The translations under genes were made by a program, and so were the position numbers. From JAJEFO01 sp965221845 (GTDB lineage: Bacteria; Pseudomonadota; Alphaproteobacteria; Rhodobacterales; Rhodobacteraceae): DNA of 64,000 nucleotides. Below the pieces are notes generated by a model, which saw only the letters and a list, made by a program, of their open reading frames with translations, was not told the origin of the DNA and searched no databases. Where the stretch lies: positions 496,001 to 560,000 of the forward strand of contig OZ244919.1 in NCBI GenBank assembly GCA_965221845.1, written 5' to 3'. Below, in pieces: positions 1 to 8,492 of this stretch (positions are counted from its first letter, which is position 1; each line of letters opens with the position of its first letter).

Positions 1-13
1 GTTCTCCCTGCCA

Positions 14-1597
14 TCAACGACTTTCAGCCAGGATCAGGTCCGCGGCCTTTTCGCCGATCATGATGGACGCCGCGCTGGTGTTGGAGCTGACAAGCCTGGG
101 CATGATCGAGCTGTCACAGACCCTTAGCGCCTCGACGCCCCGCACCTTGAGCGCCGTGTCCACCACCGCCGCGTCGTCGCTGCCCATCCGGCACGTGCCC
201 GTTGCGTGATACGCCGTGCGGCCGTGGGCACGGACGAAATCCGCGATTTCGGCATTGCTCCGCACAGCGTTGCCGGGAAAGTGCTCCGTGCCGCCCACGG
301 ACCTGAAGGCCGGCTGGCAGGCCACCTCGCGCATGAGCTTCACGGCCTTGACCGTCATCTCGAGGTCCTTGGGCTCGGCCAGGTAATTGGGGTCGATCAA
401 CGGCCCCACGTCAGGATCGCCGGAAGCGAGTCGGACGGTTCCCCGGCTTTCCGGTCGCACGAAATAGCCGTTCATCATGCAGCCCGCCCCGGCCGGGACG
501 GTCGGTGACCCGGGCTCGGTCCCGGATGCCGGCTCGAAATGGAGCTGCGTGTCCGGCGTCGCCGAAGCCGGGTCGACCGACCAGAACGCGCCTGCCTCGA
601 CAATGGTCGAGGTGACGGGGCCGGTGCCGAAGAACACGTACTGCAGGCCCGCCCACAGCGCTTGGTGCCTTGCCTTGTACCTGTCGAGACCGAGGCCGCC
701 GTCGACCGCGAGGATGACGTCAATGTCGAAATGATCCTGCAGGTTCTCGCCCACGCCGGGCAGGTCGGTGACCGGCGTGATCCCATGGGCCGAGACGGCG
801 TCCGCCGGTCCGATGCCAGAGAGCAGCAGCAGTCTTGGCGAGCCGACGGCCCCGGCCGCCAGGATCACCTCTTGCGTGGCCGTCACCGTCTCGACGGGGT
901 CGCCGAGGTCGATGCCGGCTGCGCGGCCCTTGTCGACTCTCACCCGCAAGGCCGTGCGTCCGGTTTCGACGGTGAGGTTGGGACGGGAGAGCGCCGGGCG
1001 CAGGTATCCTGCGGCGGCCGAACACCGCCGGCCATTCCAGGTGAAGGTCTGAAACGGGCCGGCCCCCGCCTGGCTTGGTCCGTTGAAGTCGGGGGTGTAC
1101 GGGATGCCTGCCTGCTGGCAGGCGCGGACGAAGACCCGCGTCAACGCGTCCGGGGACATGGTCGAGACGCCCTGAGGGCCCTCCGTCCCATGGTCGGGGC
1201 CGGCAAGCGTGTCGTTGCGCTCGGAGCGCCGGAAGTGCGGCAGGACGTCCGCGAAGCTCCATCCGTGGCACCCGAGCGCGCCGGCCCAGTGGTCATAGTC
1301 CTCGGGGCAGCCGCGCGTGAAGACCTGGCCGTTCACCGACGTGCCTCCGCCCAGCACGCGGCCTTGCAGGAAGTCCATCACGCGACCGTTCGCATGCGCC
1401 TGCGGCACCGTTTTCCAGGGCCATGTCAAATGGCCGCCAAGCAGCTTGAACAGCCCTGCCGGGCGATGGATGTTCGGGTCGCGGTCGCGTGGTCCGGCCT
1501 CGGCCAGCAACACGCTTGCGCCATCCGCGCTGAGGCGGTAGGCCAGAACGCATCCCGCCGCACCGGCTCCGACGACGATGTAGTCAAAGCTTCGCAT
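14..1597 (-). CDS. GMC family FAD-dependent oxidoreductase
   Basis: This 527-residue protein is a flavin-dependent alcohol/choline dehydrogenase-type enzyme of the glucose-methanol-choline family. The dinucleotide-binding motif is at residues 4-35 (YIVVGAGAAG). The first GMC signature lies near residues 79-96 (GRVLGGGTSVNG), and the second, GAVGSPRLLLLSGIGP, follows in mid-protein. The C-terminal catalytic histidine is in HATGTCRMG. The open frame runs far upstream, but the start at 1597 (MRSFDYIVVG) puts the FAD motif at the N-terminus as the family requires. It is divergent from the sugar ABC genes and may oxidise a related polyol or sugar. The substrate cannot be read from the sequence. 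Confidence 0.92.
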   Translation of the reverse strand: MRSFDYIVVGAGAAGCVLAYRLSADGASVLLAEAGPRDRDPNIHRPAGLFKLLGGHLTWPWKTVPQAHANGRVMDFLQGRVLGGGTSVNGQVFTRGCPEDYDHWAGALGCHGWSFADVLPHFRRSERNDTLAGPDHGTEGPQGVSTMSPDALTRVFVRACQQAGIPYTPDFNGPSQAGAGPFQTFTWNGRRCSAAAGYLRPALSRPNLTVETGRTALRVRVDKGRAAGIDLGDPVETVTATQEVILAAGAVGSPRLLLLSGIGPADAVSAHGITPVTDLPGVGENLQDHFDIDVILAVDGGLGLDRYKARHQALWAGLQYVFFGTGPVTSTIVEAGAFWSVDPASATPDTQLHFEPASGTEPGSPTVPAGAGCMMNGYFVRPESRGTVRLASGDPDVGPLIDPNYLAEPKDLEMTVKAVKLMREVACQPAFRSVGGTEHFPGNAVRSNAEIADFVRAHGRTAYHATGTCRMGSDDAAVVDTALKVRGVEALRVCDSSIMPRLVSSNTSAASIMIGEKAADLILAESR

Positions 1598-1810
1598 TGC
1601 CGGAACGCTAGCGGCGGGACATGGGAGCTGCAAGAAAGCCCGCGCGACCAGCAGAGGCGCGCAAACTCTCTTGATGGATGGAAGGCCGCAGTCTGCATCG
1701 TCCAAAGCCAATGGGGGAATCGGCATCCGGGGGAGAAATGATCCAGCAACTCTGTGACTGCGCACGTTCACGGATCCACGGCGTGCGGACCCTTGCAGGG
1801 CATGCCTCTC

Positions 1811-2599
1811 ATGAGTGAGTCCAGCGGATCGGCGCCGCTGCTTGAAATGCGTGGCATCACCAAGCGCTTCGGTGCGATCACGGCGCTGGACCATGTCCAC
1901 CTGAGCCTCTTCCCCGGAGAGGTGCTTGGCGTCGTGGGCGACAACGGCGCGGGCAAGTCGACGCTGATGAAGGTGCTGTCCGGCCTCTACGCGGCCTCCG
2001 AGGGCGAGTTGCTGATCGATGGCGAGACCGTGAGGCTTCAATCGCCCAAGGACTCCCAGGACATCGGCATTGAGATGGTCTACCAGGACCTGGCGCTGGC
2101 CGGAAACCTGCCCGTCTTCGAGAACATCTACCTTGGGCGGGAGCCCGGGAAAAACCGGATGGGCTTCAAGATCGTCGATCGCAGGCTTGCCCGCCAGATG
2201 GCCAAGGATCATCTCGACAGGCTGCACATTCACGTGAAGTCCGTTGACCAGAAGGTCGAGGAGCTGTCGGGAGGGCAGGCTCAGGCCGTGGCAATTGCCC
2301 GGGCCACGGCCTTTGACGCCCGGATCGTCATCATGGACGAGCCCACGGCGGCGCTCGCCATCAAGGAAGTCGGCAAGGTGCTTGACCTGATCAAGCGGCT
2401 CAAGGATCACGGCACCAGCGTCATCCTCATCAGCCACCGGATGGATGACGTGTTCTTCGTCTGCGACAGGGTGATGGCCCTGTTCCACGGGCGCAACTTC
2501 GATGAGGCAAGGCTTGGTGAAACGACCCGAAACGAGGTGATCGGCTGGATCATGGGGACCAGGGGACACACCGAGGCGCTGGCGCATGACCGGCTCTGA
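1811..2599 (+). CDS. sugar ABC transporter ATP-binding protein, single-domain (FrcA-like)
   Basis: This 262-residue ATPase energises sugar import. Walker A is at residues 43-50 (GDNGAGKS), the signature LSGGQ at about 152, Walker B with MDEPTAAL at about 174-182, and the switch histidine in ISHR at about 209. It has one nucleotide-binding domain, unlike the double-domain RbsA/XylG proteins, so the closest architecture is the FrcA fructose type. Upstream in-frame starts exist at 1754 and 1802. The start at 1811 (MSESSGSAPL) best fits the family N-terminus. Its end overlaps the permease start by 14 bases, indicating translational coupling. Confidence 0.9.
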   Translation: MSESSGSAPLLEMRGITKRFGAITALDHVHLSLFPGEVLGVVGDNGAGKSTLMKVLSGLYAASEGELLIDGETVRLQSPKDSQDIGIEMVYQDLALAGNLPVFENIYLGREPGKNRMGFKIVDRRLARQMAKDHLDRLHIHVKSVDQKVEELSGGQAQAVAIARATAFDARIVIMDEPTAALAIKEVGKVLDLIKRLKDHGTSVILISHRMDDVFFVCDRVMALFHGRNFDEARLGETTRNEVIGWIMGTRGHTEALAHDRL

Positions 2600-3611
2600 C
2601 CGCTCGGCCGCCTCGAAGGAGGAAGCGGAAGCGTCGGCCGCACGCCGGATGCGGCTGGTCGAGAAATACGGCGTCTTCGCGGTCGTCGTCCTGATGATGA
2701 TCGTGCTCTCGATCCTCGAGCCCGAGGTTTTCCCGACGACGCAGAACCTCACGAACATCCTGCGACAGATCGCGATGAACGCGATGCTGGCACTGGGCAT
2801 GTACATCGTCATAATGACGGCCGGCATCGACCTGTCCGTCGGCTCCATCATGGCGCTTGCGACCATGCTCCTGGCAATGGCCGACACGTCTGGCCTGACA
2901 TGGCCCCTCGCGATCCTCGTGGGCCCGCTGGTCGGGATCGCCTGCGGGGTGGTCAACGGCCTTGGCCTCACGGTCCTGCGCCTGCCGCACCCGTTCATCA
3001 TGACGCTCGGGACGCTCTACACGCTGAGGGGGATCACCAACCTTGTCTCGAACGGCCGCCCCGTCTCGGGCGTGTCGTCCGAGGTGCGGTTCCTGGGTTC
3101 GGGAGAGATTCCGCTGCCGTTCCTCGGCGAGTTCGCGTCATTCCCGGTCAGCGCGCTGGTCGTTCTGATCAGCTACGTCGGCGTTGGATACTTCATAACA
3201 AAGGTCGCGCTCGGCCGGCACATCGTCGCGGTGGGAGGCAATCCGCAGGCCGCGAGGGTCAGCGGAATAGACGTCAGTCGCGTGTTGCTGATAACCTACG
3301 GCCTGTCGGGTTTCTTTGCCGGGGTCGCGGCGCTCCTGATGGCCGGCCGCACCGGCGCCGGCTTTCCGAACGCCGGCTTCATGGCCGAGCTCGACGCCAT
3401 TGCCGCGGTCATCATCGGCGGAGCCAGCTTCTTCGGCGGGCGCGGCACCGTGGTCGGCGTCTTCGCCGGCGTGCTGGTCATGGGGCTTTTGAGAAACGGG
3501 CTCAACCTGATGGACGTCAGCGCCTTCTGGCAACAGACGCTGATAGGCATGATCGTGGTCGGTGCCGTCTACATCGACGTGCTGCGCCGCCGCGCCGGGA
3601 CCACATCCTGA
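2586..3611 (+). CDS. sugar ABC transporter permease (RbsC/FrcC family)
   Basis: This 341-residue inner-membrane protein has about eight to ten hydrophobic segments and is the translocation pore of a CUT2-type sugar importer. Family hallmarks are MTAGIDLSVGSIMALATM near residues 78-95 and GGASFFGGRGTVVGVFAG near residue 280. The hydrophilic N-terminus (about 25 residues) is cytoplasmic. It overlaps the ATPase gene. The matching binding protein is not adjacent but 2.8 kb downstream, beyond an inserted segment. Confidence 0.93.
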   Translation: MTGSDRSAASKEEAEASAARRMRLVEKYGVFAVVVLMMIVLSILEPEVFPTTQNLTNILRQIAMNAMLALGMYIVIMTAGIDLSVGSIMALATMLLAMADTSGLTWPLAILVGPLVGIACGVVNGLGLTVLRLPHPFIMTLGTLYTLRGITNLVSNGRPVSGVSSEVRFLGSGEIPLPFLGEFASFPVSALVVLISYVGVGYFITKVALGRHIVAVGGNPQAARVSGIDVSRVLLITYGLSGFFAGVAALLMAGRTGAGFPNAGFMAELDAIAAVIIGGASFFGGRGTVVGVFAGVLVMGLLRNGLNLMDVSAFWQQTLIGMIVVGAVYIDVLRRRAGTTS

Positions 3612-3705
3612 GACACGGGATCGGTCGCAGGGACCGGAACGTTCCTGCGAAGGCAGCCGGGGCCTTCCGCAAACGGGCCCCGCCGTCAAGTCCGGATTCC
3701 TGCGC

Positions 3706-4290
3706 GGGTGCACGCCAGATTTTTTGGTCAGGCTGCAGCGATCCGCTGGGCCTTCCATAGGACGAACTGTTCCCACCACAAGTTCTTCCAGCAGGTTTTC
3801 AGCGCCAGCAGCGCGTTCGCGCCCCGCACCGACCATCTGCATCCCGACCTCTTGAAGCGTGTGGCGACCATCTGCCTGCAGCAGCTCCCGATCTGCATGC
3901 CGCGCGCCCGGCACTCGTCGCAGCGCATTCGTTCCCTGTTCGCCTCGAAACGGTCGATGCACCTGGCCACGTCCCTGTTCCGGTCACGATGCGGACGCAG
4001 TTCCGCGATGACGCGACCGACTTTCCCGTCCGGCAGCCGGGCCTTGGTCTCCGCCAGACGCGCCCTGTGCGCGTCGTCGCGCCCGACCAGCGCCCTGAGG
4101 GCCGCGGAGGCGTGTTCCAGCGCGTGGAAAACGTCCGGAATGTACGTCTTCCTCATGCCGGCGAGAAGCTCGTCGGCCACGTTGGTGATCCAGGCGGCGC
4201 CGTCGGAGACGGGAACCACCTCCACGCGCCGCATGCCCGCGCGGACATGCAGAACGGATAAGATCAAACCAAAAAATCTGGCGTGCACCC
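3706..4290. mobile_element. 585-bp non-autonomous ISKra4-derived element (MITE-like)
   Basis: The element is bounded by perfect 23-bp inverted repeats at 3706-3728 and 4268-4290 (outer end GGGTGCACGCCAG). Identical 9-bp target duplications, TTCCTGCGC, lie at 3697-3705 and 4291-4299. Only the C-terminal end of a transposase remains inside, so it is an internally deleted derivative that would need a transposase supplied in trans. The perfect repeats and duplication suggest a fairly recent insertion. It lies between the sugar permease and its binding protein. Confidence 0.85.
3728..4267 (-). pseudogene. C-terminal fragment of ISKra4 family transposase
   Basis: About 175 residues resemble the end of ISKra4-type transposases: DGAAWITNVADELL, DVFHALEH, then RMRCDECRARGMQIGS and the closing RWSVRGANALLAL. 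The N-terminal zinc-ribbon half is absent, removed by the deletion that produced the short element. Sequence upstream of 4268 lies outside the inverted repeat and is unrelated. The fragment cannot be active. Confidence 0.75.
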
Positions 4291-4586
4291 TTCCTGCGCA
4301 TTCGTGGCCAGGGCGTGCGAACATGACGACAGCCTCCCGGCGCCGCCGGAAATCCGCCAGACATCGGGAACGAAGCATCCGGGGCCGGCCGATTCTGGCG
4401 GCCCGCCAGGGCCTGGGTGCCATCCCCGTGCCATCCTCTGCCATCCGATTGCGTTCTGCAGTACACTCGCTTCCGAACAGTGAGAGGACTCCTCATGCCA
4501 ACAGCACCGCCTGCTCTCGACCCTTCCCGCACGACCGGCACCTGTGGTGACGCCCGCGGACCCGCAATGCGGGGCGGAGGGAGATC
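4291..4586. other. gap between MITE and AAA-ATPase gene
   Basis: No convincing gene is seen. The stretch starts with one copy of the 9-bp target duplication and ends with a good ribosome binding site (GGAGGGAG) just before the ATG at 4587. Confidence 0.5.
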
Positions 4587-6152
4587 ATGACCCGGCACCG
4601 CCTGCCCATCGGCATCCAGGACTTCGCGACGATCCGGAACGAAGGCTTCTACTATGTCGACAAGACGCCCCTGATCATGCGGCTGGCGGAGGAGGGGCGT
4701 CACTACTTCCTCTCCCGGCCGCGGCGGTTCGGCAAGAGCCTGCTGGTGGACACGATCCGGTCCCTGTTCAGAGGACAGGAGGCGCTGTTCCGGGGGCTGG
4801 CCATCCATGACCATTGGGACTGGTCGATCACCCATCCGGTGCTGCGGCTCAGCCTTGACGGGAAGTGCGATGCACCCGAGGAGATCGAGCGCAACATCGC
4901 AAGTCAACTCGGCCTTATCGAACATTCTGCCGGACTTGATCCGGCGAACGTCGCGCAAGCGGCACCCGAGCGGCTGCAAACGCTCCTGTACCGCCTCCAT
5001 CGCAAGACAGGACAGCGTGTTGTCGTCCTGGTCGACGAGTATGACAAGCCGATCCTTGACGCGCTGCATGACCCGGATCGGGCCCGGGCCAACCGGGAGT
5101 ATCTGCGGGGCTTCTACGGCATCATCAAGGGCAGTGCCGAACATGTCCGCTTCGTCTTTGTCACCGGTATCAGCATGTTCTCCAAGGTCAGCCTGTTCTC
5201 AGGGTTGAACAATCTCGAGGACATCAGCCTGGATCCGCGCTTTGCCACGATCTGCGGCTACACCGATGCCGACATCGACACGGTGTTCGCTCGGGAACTG
5301 GACGGGTTGGACCGGGATGCGATCCGCACCTGGTACAATGGCTACAACTGGCGCGGGGAGGCCCGGCTCTACAATCCCTTCGACGTGCTGCTGCTGCTGC
5401 GCAAACGGGAGTTTCGCCCCTACTGGTTCGAGACCGGCTCACCGACTTTCCTGTTCGAGACCTTGAAGGAAAGGTCGGTCAGCCTGACAGAACTGGAAGG
5501 CACGATGACCGACAGGGCCTTGATCTCGAAGCTTGATGTCGATGAGATTGGTGTCGAAGCCCTGCTGTTCCAGACCGGCTATCTGACCATTGTTGAAGAG
5601 CAGAGCGATGGCTTCGACACGCTCTGCCGACTGGACTCCCCCAATCTCGAGGTGCGCACCAGCCTGAACCGGGGATTCCTCGCTCATCTCGACAAGCGCA
5701 GCCGGATCCCCCTTGACGACGCACGAAGCCTCCGCGCATCTCTTGAGACGCATGACTTTGCGGGCTTTGCAGACACGCTCAAGGCCTGGCTGGCCAGTAT
5801 CCCCTATCAGTGGCACAGTAGCGATCTGGCACGTTATGAAGCCTGGTATGCCAGTCTGCTGCACATGGGGTTCCGGGCCATCGGGGTGGAGGTGCGCAGT
5901 GAGGAGGCCTCGAGCCATGGCCGGGCCGATCTGGTGGTCCAGCTCGGGGCGGAGGTCTTCATCTTCGAGTTCAAGATGGCGGAAAGCGCCGACGGGGCCG
6001 AGGCCGCGCTGGAAAGCGCGCTCACCCAGATGCGTGACCGGAGGTATGCCGACAAATACGGCGGGCAGCCCGTCCATCGGGTCGCCGTGGCCTGCGGGCG
6101 GGAAGCGCGAAACCTTCTCGAGGTCAGGGCTGAAGCGGCCGTCATCCCATGA
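4587..6152 (+). CDS. AAA-ATPase-like / PD-(D/E)XK nuclease family protein, copy 1
   Basis: This 521-residue protein belongs to the AAA-ATPase_like plus PDDEXK_9 group. The N-terminus LPIGIQDFATIRNEGFYYVD is diagnostic. A P-loop variant RPRRFGKS lies at residues 44-51 and Walker B VVVLVDEYDKP at about 145-154. The C-terminal nuclease-like fold carries RADLVVQ and FIFEFKMAES, the likely D...ExK active site. Role: unknown; members are expanded in mobile and accessory DNA and may have a selfish or defensive nuclease function. A clear paralogue lies at 29461-31032 on the other strand. A ribosome binding site precedes the ATG by 6 bases. Confidence 0.85.
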   Translation: MTRHRLPIGIQDFATIRNEGFYYVDKTPLIMRLAEEGRHYFLSRPRRFGKSLLVDTIRSLFRGQEALFRGLAIHDHWDWSITHPVLRLSLDGKCDAPEEIERNIASQLGLIEHSAGLDPANVAQAAPERLQTLLYRLHRKTGQRVVVLVDEYDKPILDALHDPDRARANREYLRGFYGIIKGSAEHVRFVFVTGISMFSKVSLFSGLNNLEDISLDPRFATICGYTDADIDTVFARELDGLDRDAIRTWYNGYNWRGEARLYNPFDVLLLLRKREFRPYWFETGSPTFLFETLKERSVSLTELEGTMTDRALISKLDVDEIGVEALLFQTGYLTIVEEQSDGFDTLCRLDSPNLEVRTSLNRGFLAHLDKRSRIPLDDARSLRASLETHDFAGFADTLKAWLASIPYQWHSSDLARYEAWYASLLHMGFRAIGVEVRSEEASSHGRADLVVQLGAEVFIFEFKMAESADGAEAALESALTQMRDRRYADKYGGQPVHRVAVACGREARNLLEVRAEAAVIP

Positions 6153-6455
6153 TGGGGCGGCGGAACAGGACGGGCGGCGGGCTGGAGGGCCTGGCGCCGC
6201 TGCGGCGGCTCGTGACGGACGTCACGCGCATGACCCCGGGAAAAGAACCAATGCGCGGCAAGCCGAAGAAGGCCGGGTGGAGCGACAACGCCCTGGTCGA
6301 ACCGGTCCGCACAGCCGTCAGGCTCAAGCCGCCGCAGCGGAAATCCTGAAGCGATCGCCCTGCCATTGCGGGGAAAGGCCGTTGACTGTCTCGATCGAGG
6401 CACATTACAGTGAGGCCCTCATTTACCCTTCGAGGTCTGGAACGGGAGGAAAAAC
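6153..6455. other. gap before sugar-binding protein; possible 66-residue ORF
   Basis: A 66-residue reading frame (6149-6349) starts in an ATGA overlap with the AAA gene stop, but its arginine-rich composition resembles no family I know. The rest is presumably the leader of the binding-protein gene. Confidence 0.35.
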
Positions 6456-7373
6456 ATGCTTCGAAAGACACTCACCAGCGCTCTCACCCTTGCGGCGATG
6501 GCCGTCACCGCTGGTGGCGCACTCGCCCAAGACAAGGTCGCATTGATCATGTCCGACATTGGCTCGGCCAACCCGTTCTGGGCGGCCGTCAGCCAGGGCG
6601 CGCTCGACAAGGGCGAGGAACTGGGCGTCGATGTCGCAGCCGTGGGCCCGCCGGGTGGCGAAACGGACGTTGCCGGCCAGATCGCCCTCGTCGAGGACCA
6701 GATCGCGAAGGGGGTCGAGGGCATCGCCATTTCGCCGGCCGACACCGCAGCGTTGATCCCTGCGCTTGAGCAGGCTCGCGCCCGTGGCGTCGCCGTATTG
6801 TTCGTCGACAAGCGCGCGGACATGCCCGGAACCTACATCGGAACCAACAACATCCCCGCCGCCACCCTCGGGGCACAACACATCTGTGATAACGTGCCAG
6901 CGGGCAGCGACGTTGCCATCATCCAAGGCATCATCACCGGCACCACCGGTCAGCATCGAGCCCTGGGCGCGCGCGAAGGTCTGGAGGCATGCGGCCTGAA
7001 CATCGTCGCGGAACAGCCCGCCGACTGGGATACCGCCAAGGCGCTTTCCGTGACCGAGAACATCCTCACGGCGAACCCTGGCCTTGCGGCAATCTTCGCC
7101 TCGAACGACAACATGGCGCTTGGCGCGGTCGAGGCGGTTCGCAACGCCGGCAAGCTGGATGACATTTTCATCGTCGGCTTTGACGGGAACCCGAACGCGG
7201 CCGAGGCAATCCTTGCCGGCGATCTCGAAGCATCTGTCGCGCAGCGCCCCTACAACATGGGACAGATGGGTGTCGAGTTCGTGCTGAAACTCGCCGGCGG
7301 CGAGGAACTGCCGGAAGAGATCGATACCGGCGCCATACTCGTCACGCCCGAAAACGCGGCCGAGTTTCAGTAA
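6456..7373 (+). CDS. sugar ABC transporter periplasmic substrate-binding protein
   Basis: This 305-residue RbsB-like periplasmic binding protein has a signal peptide (residues 1-24, cleavage after GGALA) followed by DKVALIMSDIGSANPFW, the usual first strand of the family. The motifs AISPADTAALIPALEQARARG, FVDKRAD and FIVGFDGNPNAAEAI form the ligand pocket and hinge. A strong ribosome binding site (GGGAGGAA) lies 6-12 bases before the ATG. It should deliver a sugar to the transporter at 1811-3611, from which it is now separated by mobile DNA. Ligand unknown; ribose, fructose or polyol are possible. Confidence 0.92.
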   Translation: MLRKTLTSALTLAAMAVTAGGALAQDKVALIMSDIGSANPFWAAVSQGALDKGEELGVDVAAVGPPGGETDVAGQIALVEDQIAKGVEGIAISPADTAALIPALEQARARGVAVLFVDKRADMPGTYIGTNNIPAATLGAQHICDNVPAGSDVAIIQGIITGTTGQHRALGAREGLEACGLNIVAEQPADWDTAKALSVTENILTANPGLAAIFASNDNMALGAVEAVRNAGKLDDIFIVGFDGNPNAAEAILAGDLEASVAQRPYNMGQMGVEFVLKLAGGEELPEEIDTGAILVTPENAAEFQ

Positions 7374-7587
7374 CGGCAAACGGCCAAAGCACGCCGACAT
7401 GCGTGCCTGCCGGCCGCCGCGCAGGGGGCCGGCATCCGTCCTTCCCGCAAGCCCGGACTGCGGCATGCACCGGCGGCCGGCCTGCGCGACACGGTCGAAC
7501 GACCCGCGCCGGCCCTCCGCTCCACGCCCTTCGCCAGGCACCTGCACCGCTGGACTGCGGTTCCGCCGCGTCACGCCGCCGGCGCCT

Positions 7588-8150
7588 CAGAGCTTGAATC
7601 ATAATTCATGTCAATATGTTGCGTTATTCCGGCCGCCTGGCCCCGCGCCACCCGGCGCATCAGGAACCGGCACGCCGCGAGCCGCGCCCAAGCCAGCGAG
7701 CTCTCCAGCGTCCGCCCGGAGTCCTTCGGCCCGGGCGCCGGCACCGCGACATCCGCGCAAACGTCCGCTCCACCACCCGGCGGCGGCACGGGACCGTGAA
7801 TCCCCTTGCTTCCCTGGGCCGCTGCACGATCTCGACGAGGGATCCGAGGCCGCGCTCCGCCAGCGCCTCCCCGGGCTTCGGACCCGCGCAGCCGCCGTCC
7901 GCCCAGGGCTTCCGCACCTCGGGCGCCTTCCCGGCATCGCCAGGACCGCCTCCGGCGCCCCGTCCCTGTCCTGCACGTCCGCCCCCGCAGCACCCGGAGC
8001 GCGACCGGGACCCCCGCGACGTCCACCGCCAGGTGCCGCTTCCGCCCCCTGGCCTTCCTGCCCGCGTCGCAACCCGACGGCCCGCCCGTCTCCGTCGTCC
8101 TCGCCCGGCGCGTCATGGCCATGACCCTGCCCTGACGACAGGGCCCCGAC
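7588..8150 (-). mobile_element. degraded IS5-family insertion sequence, 3' part
   Basis: The transposase C-terminal region is recognisable only by switching frames: GCDAGRKARGRKRHLAVDV, then WADGGCAGPK, then RVVERTFARMSRCRR, then ESSLAWARLAACRFLMRRVA. The outer end CTCAGAGCTTGAATCAT at 7587-7603 is the same as the right end of the better-preserved copy at 57577-58533. The N-terminal third and the other terminus are missing. Many frameshifts show an old, dead copy. Confidence 0.75.
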
Positions 8151-8283
8151 CACGACGCGCGACTGACGTTCGCTGGCACGGAGCTCGCCTTCCTGCGCGA
8201 CCAGATGTGGCCTGAAGCCTCCGGAACGGCCTGGCTGGCGGCGCGACGCCGTGCGCCCCTCCCCGCTTCAGGCACCTGAACAG

Positions 8284-8426
8284 GGGTGCATCTCAATTTC
8301 TTGGCCACCATGATTCGCTGGCGCTGCTGCACCATCACTCTGTCAAGAAAACAAGGCCGCCCGACTCTCTTGAACTGCAGGCAAGTTGGACCATTGGGAC
8401 CCGAGTCAAAAAATTCGGCTGCACCC
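8284..8426. repeat. 143-bp MITE-like inverted-repeat element
   Basis: Imperfect inverted ends of about 23 bp begin GGGTGCATCTCAAT at 8284 and, read inward on the other strand, GGGTGCAGCCGAAT from 8426. They share the GGGTGCA tip with the ISKra4-derived element at 3706-4290. Flanks are CCTGAACAG on the left and CCTGAAACAG on the right, an approximate duplication. There is no coding content. It is probably a very short relative of the same MITE family. Confidence 0.4.
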
Positions 8427-8492
8427 CCTGAAACAGTCGCGCAGGACGCCGGAGCAGGCCGACTTCGCCGGCCAGGGCGCGCCGCCACTGTC

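Noticed and set aside
1598..3001. Extension of the GMC frame antisense through the ABC transporter genes
   Set aside because: High GC leaves the antisense strand open. The ABC proteins on the plus strand have full motifs, and the FAD motif fixes the GMC start at 1597.
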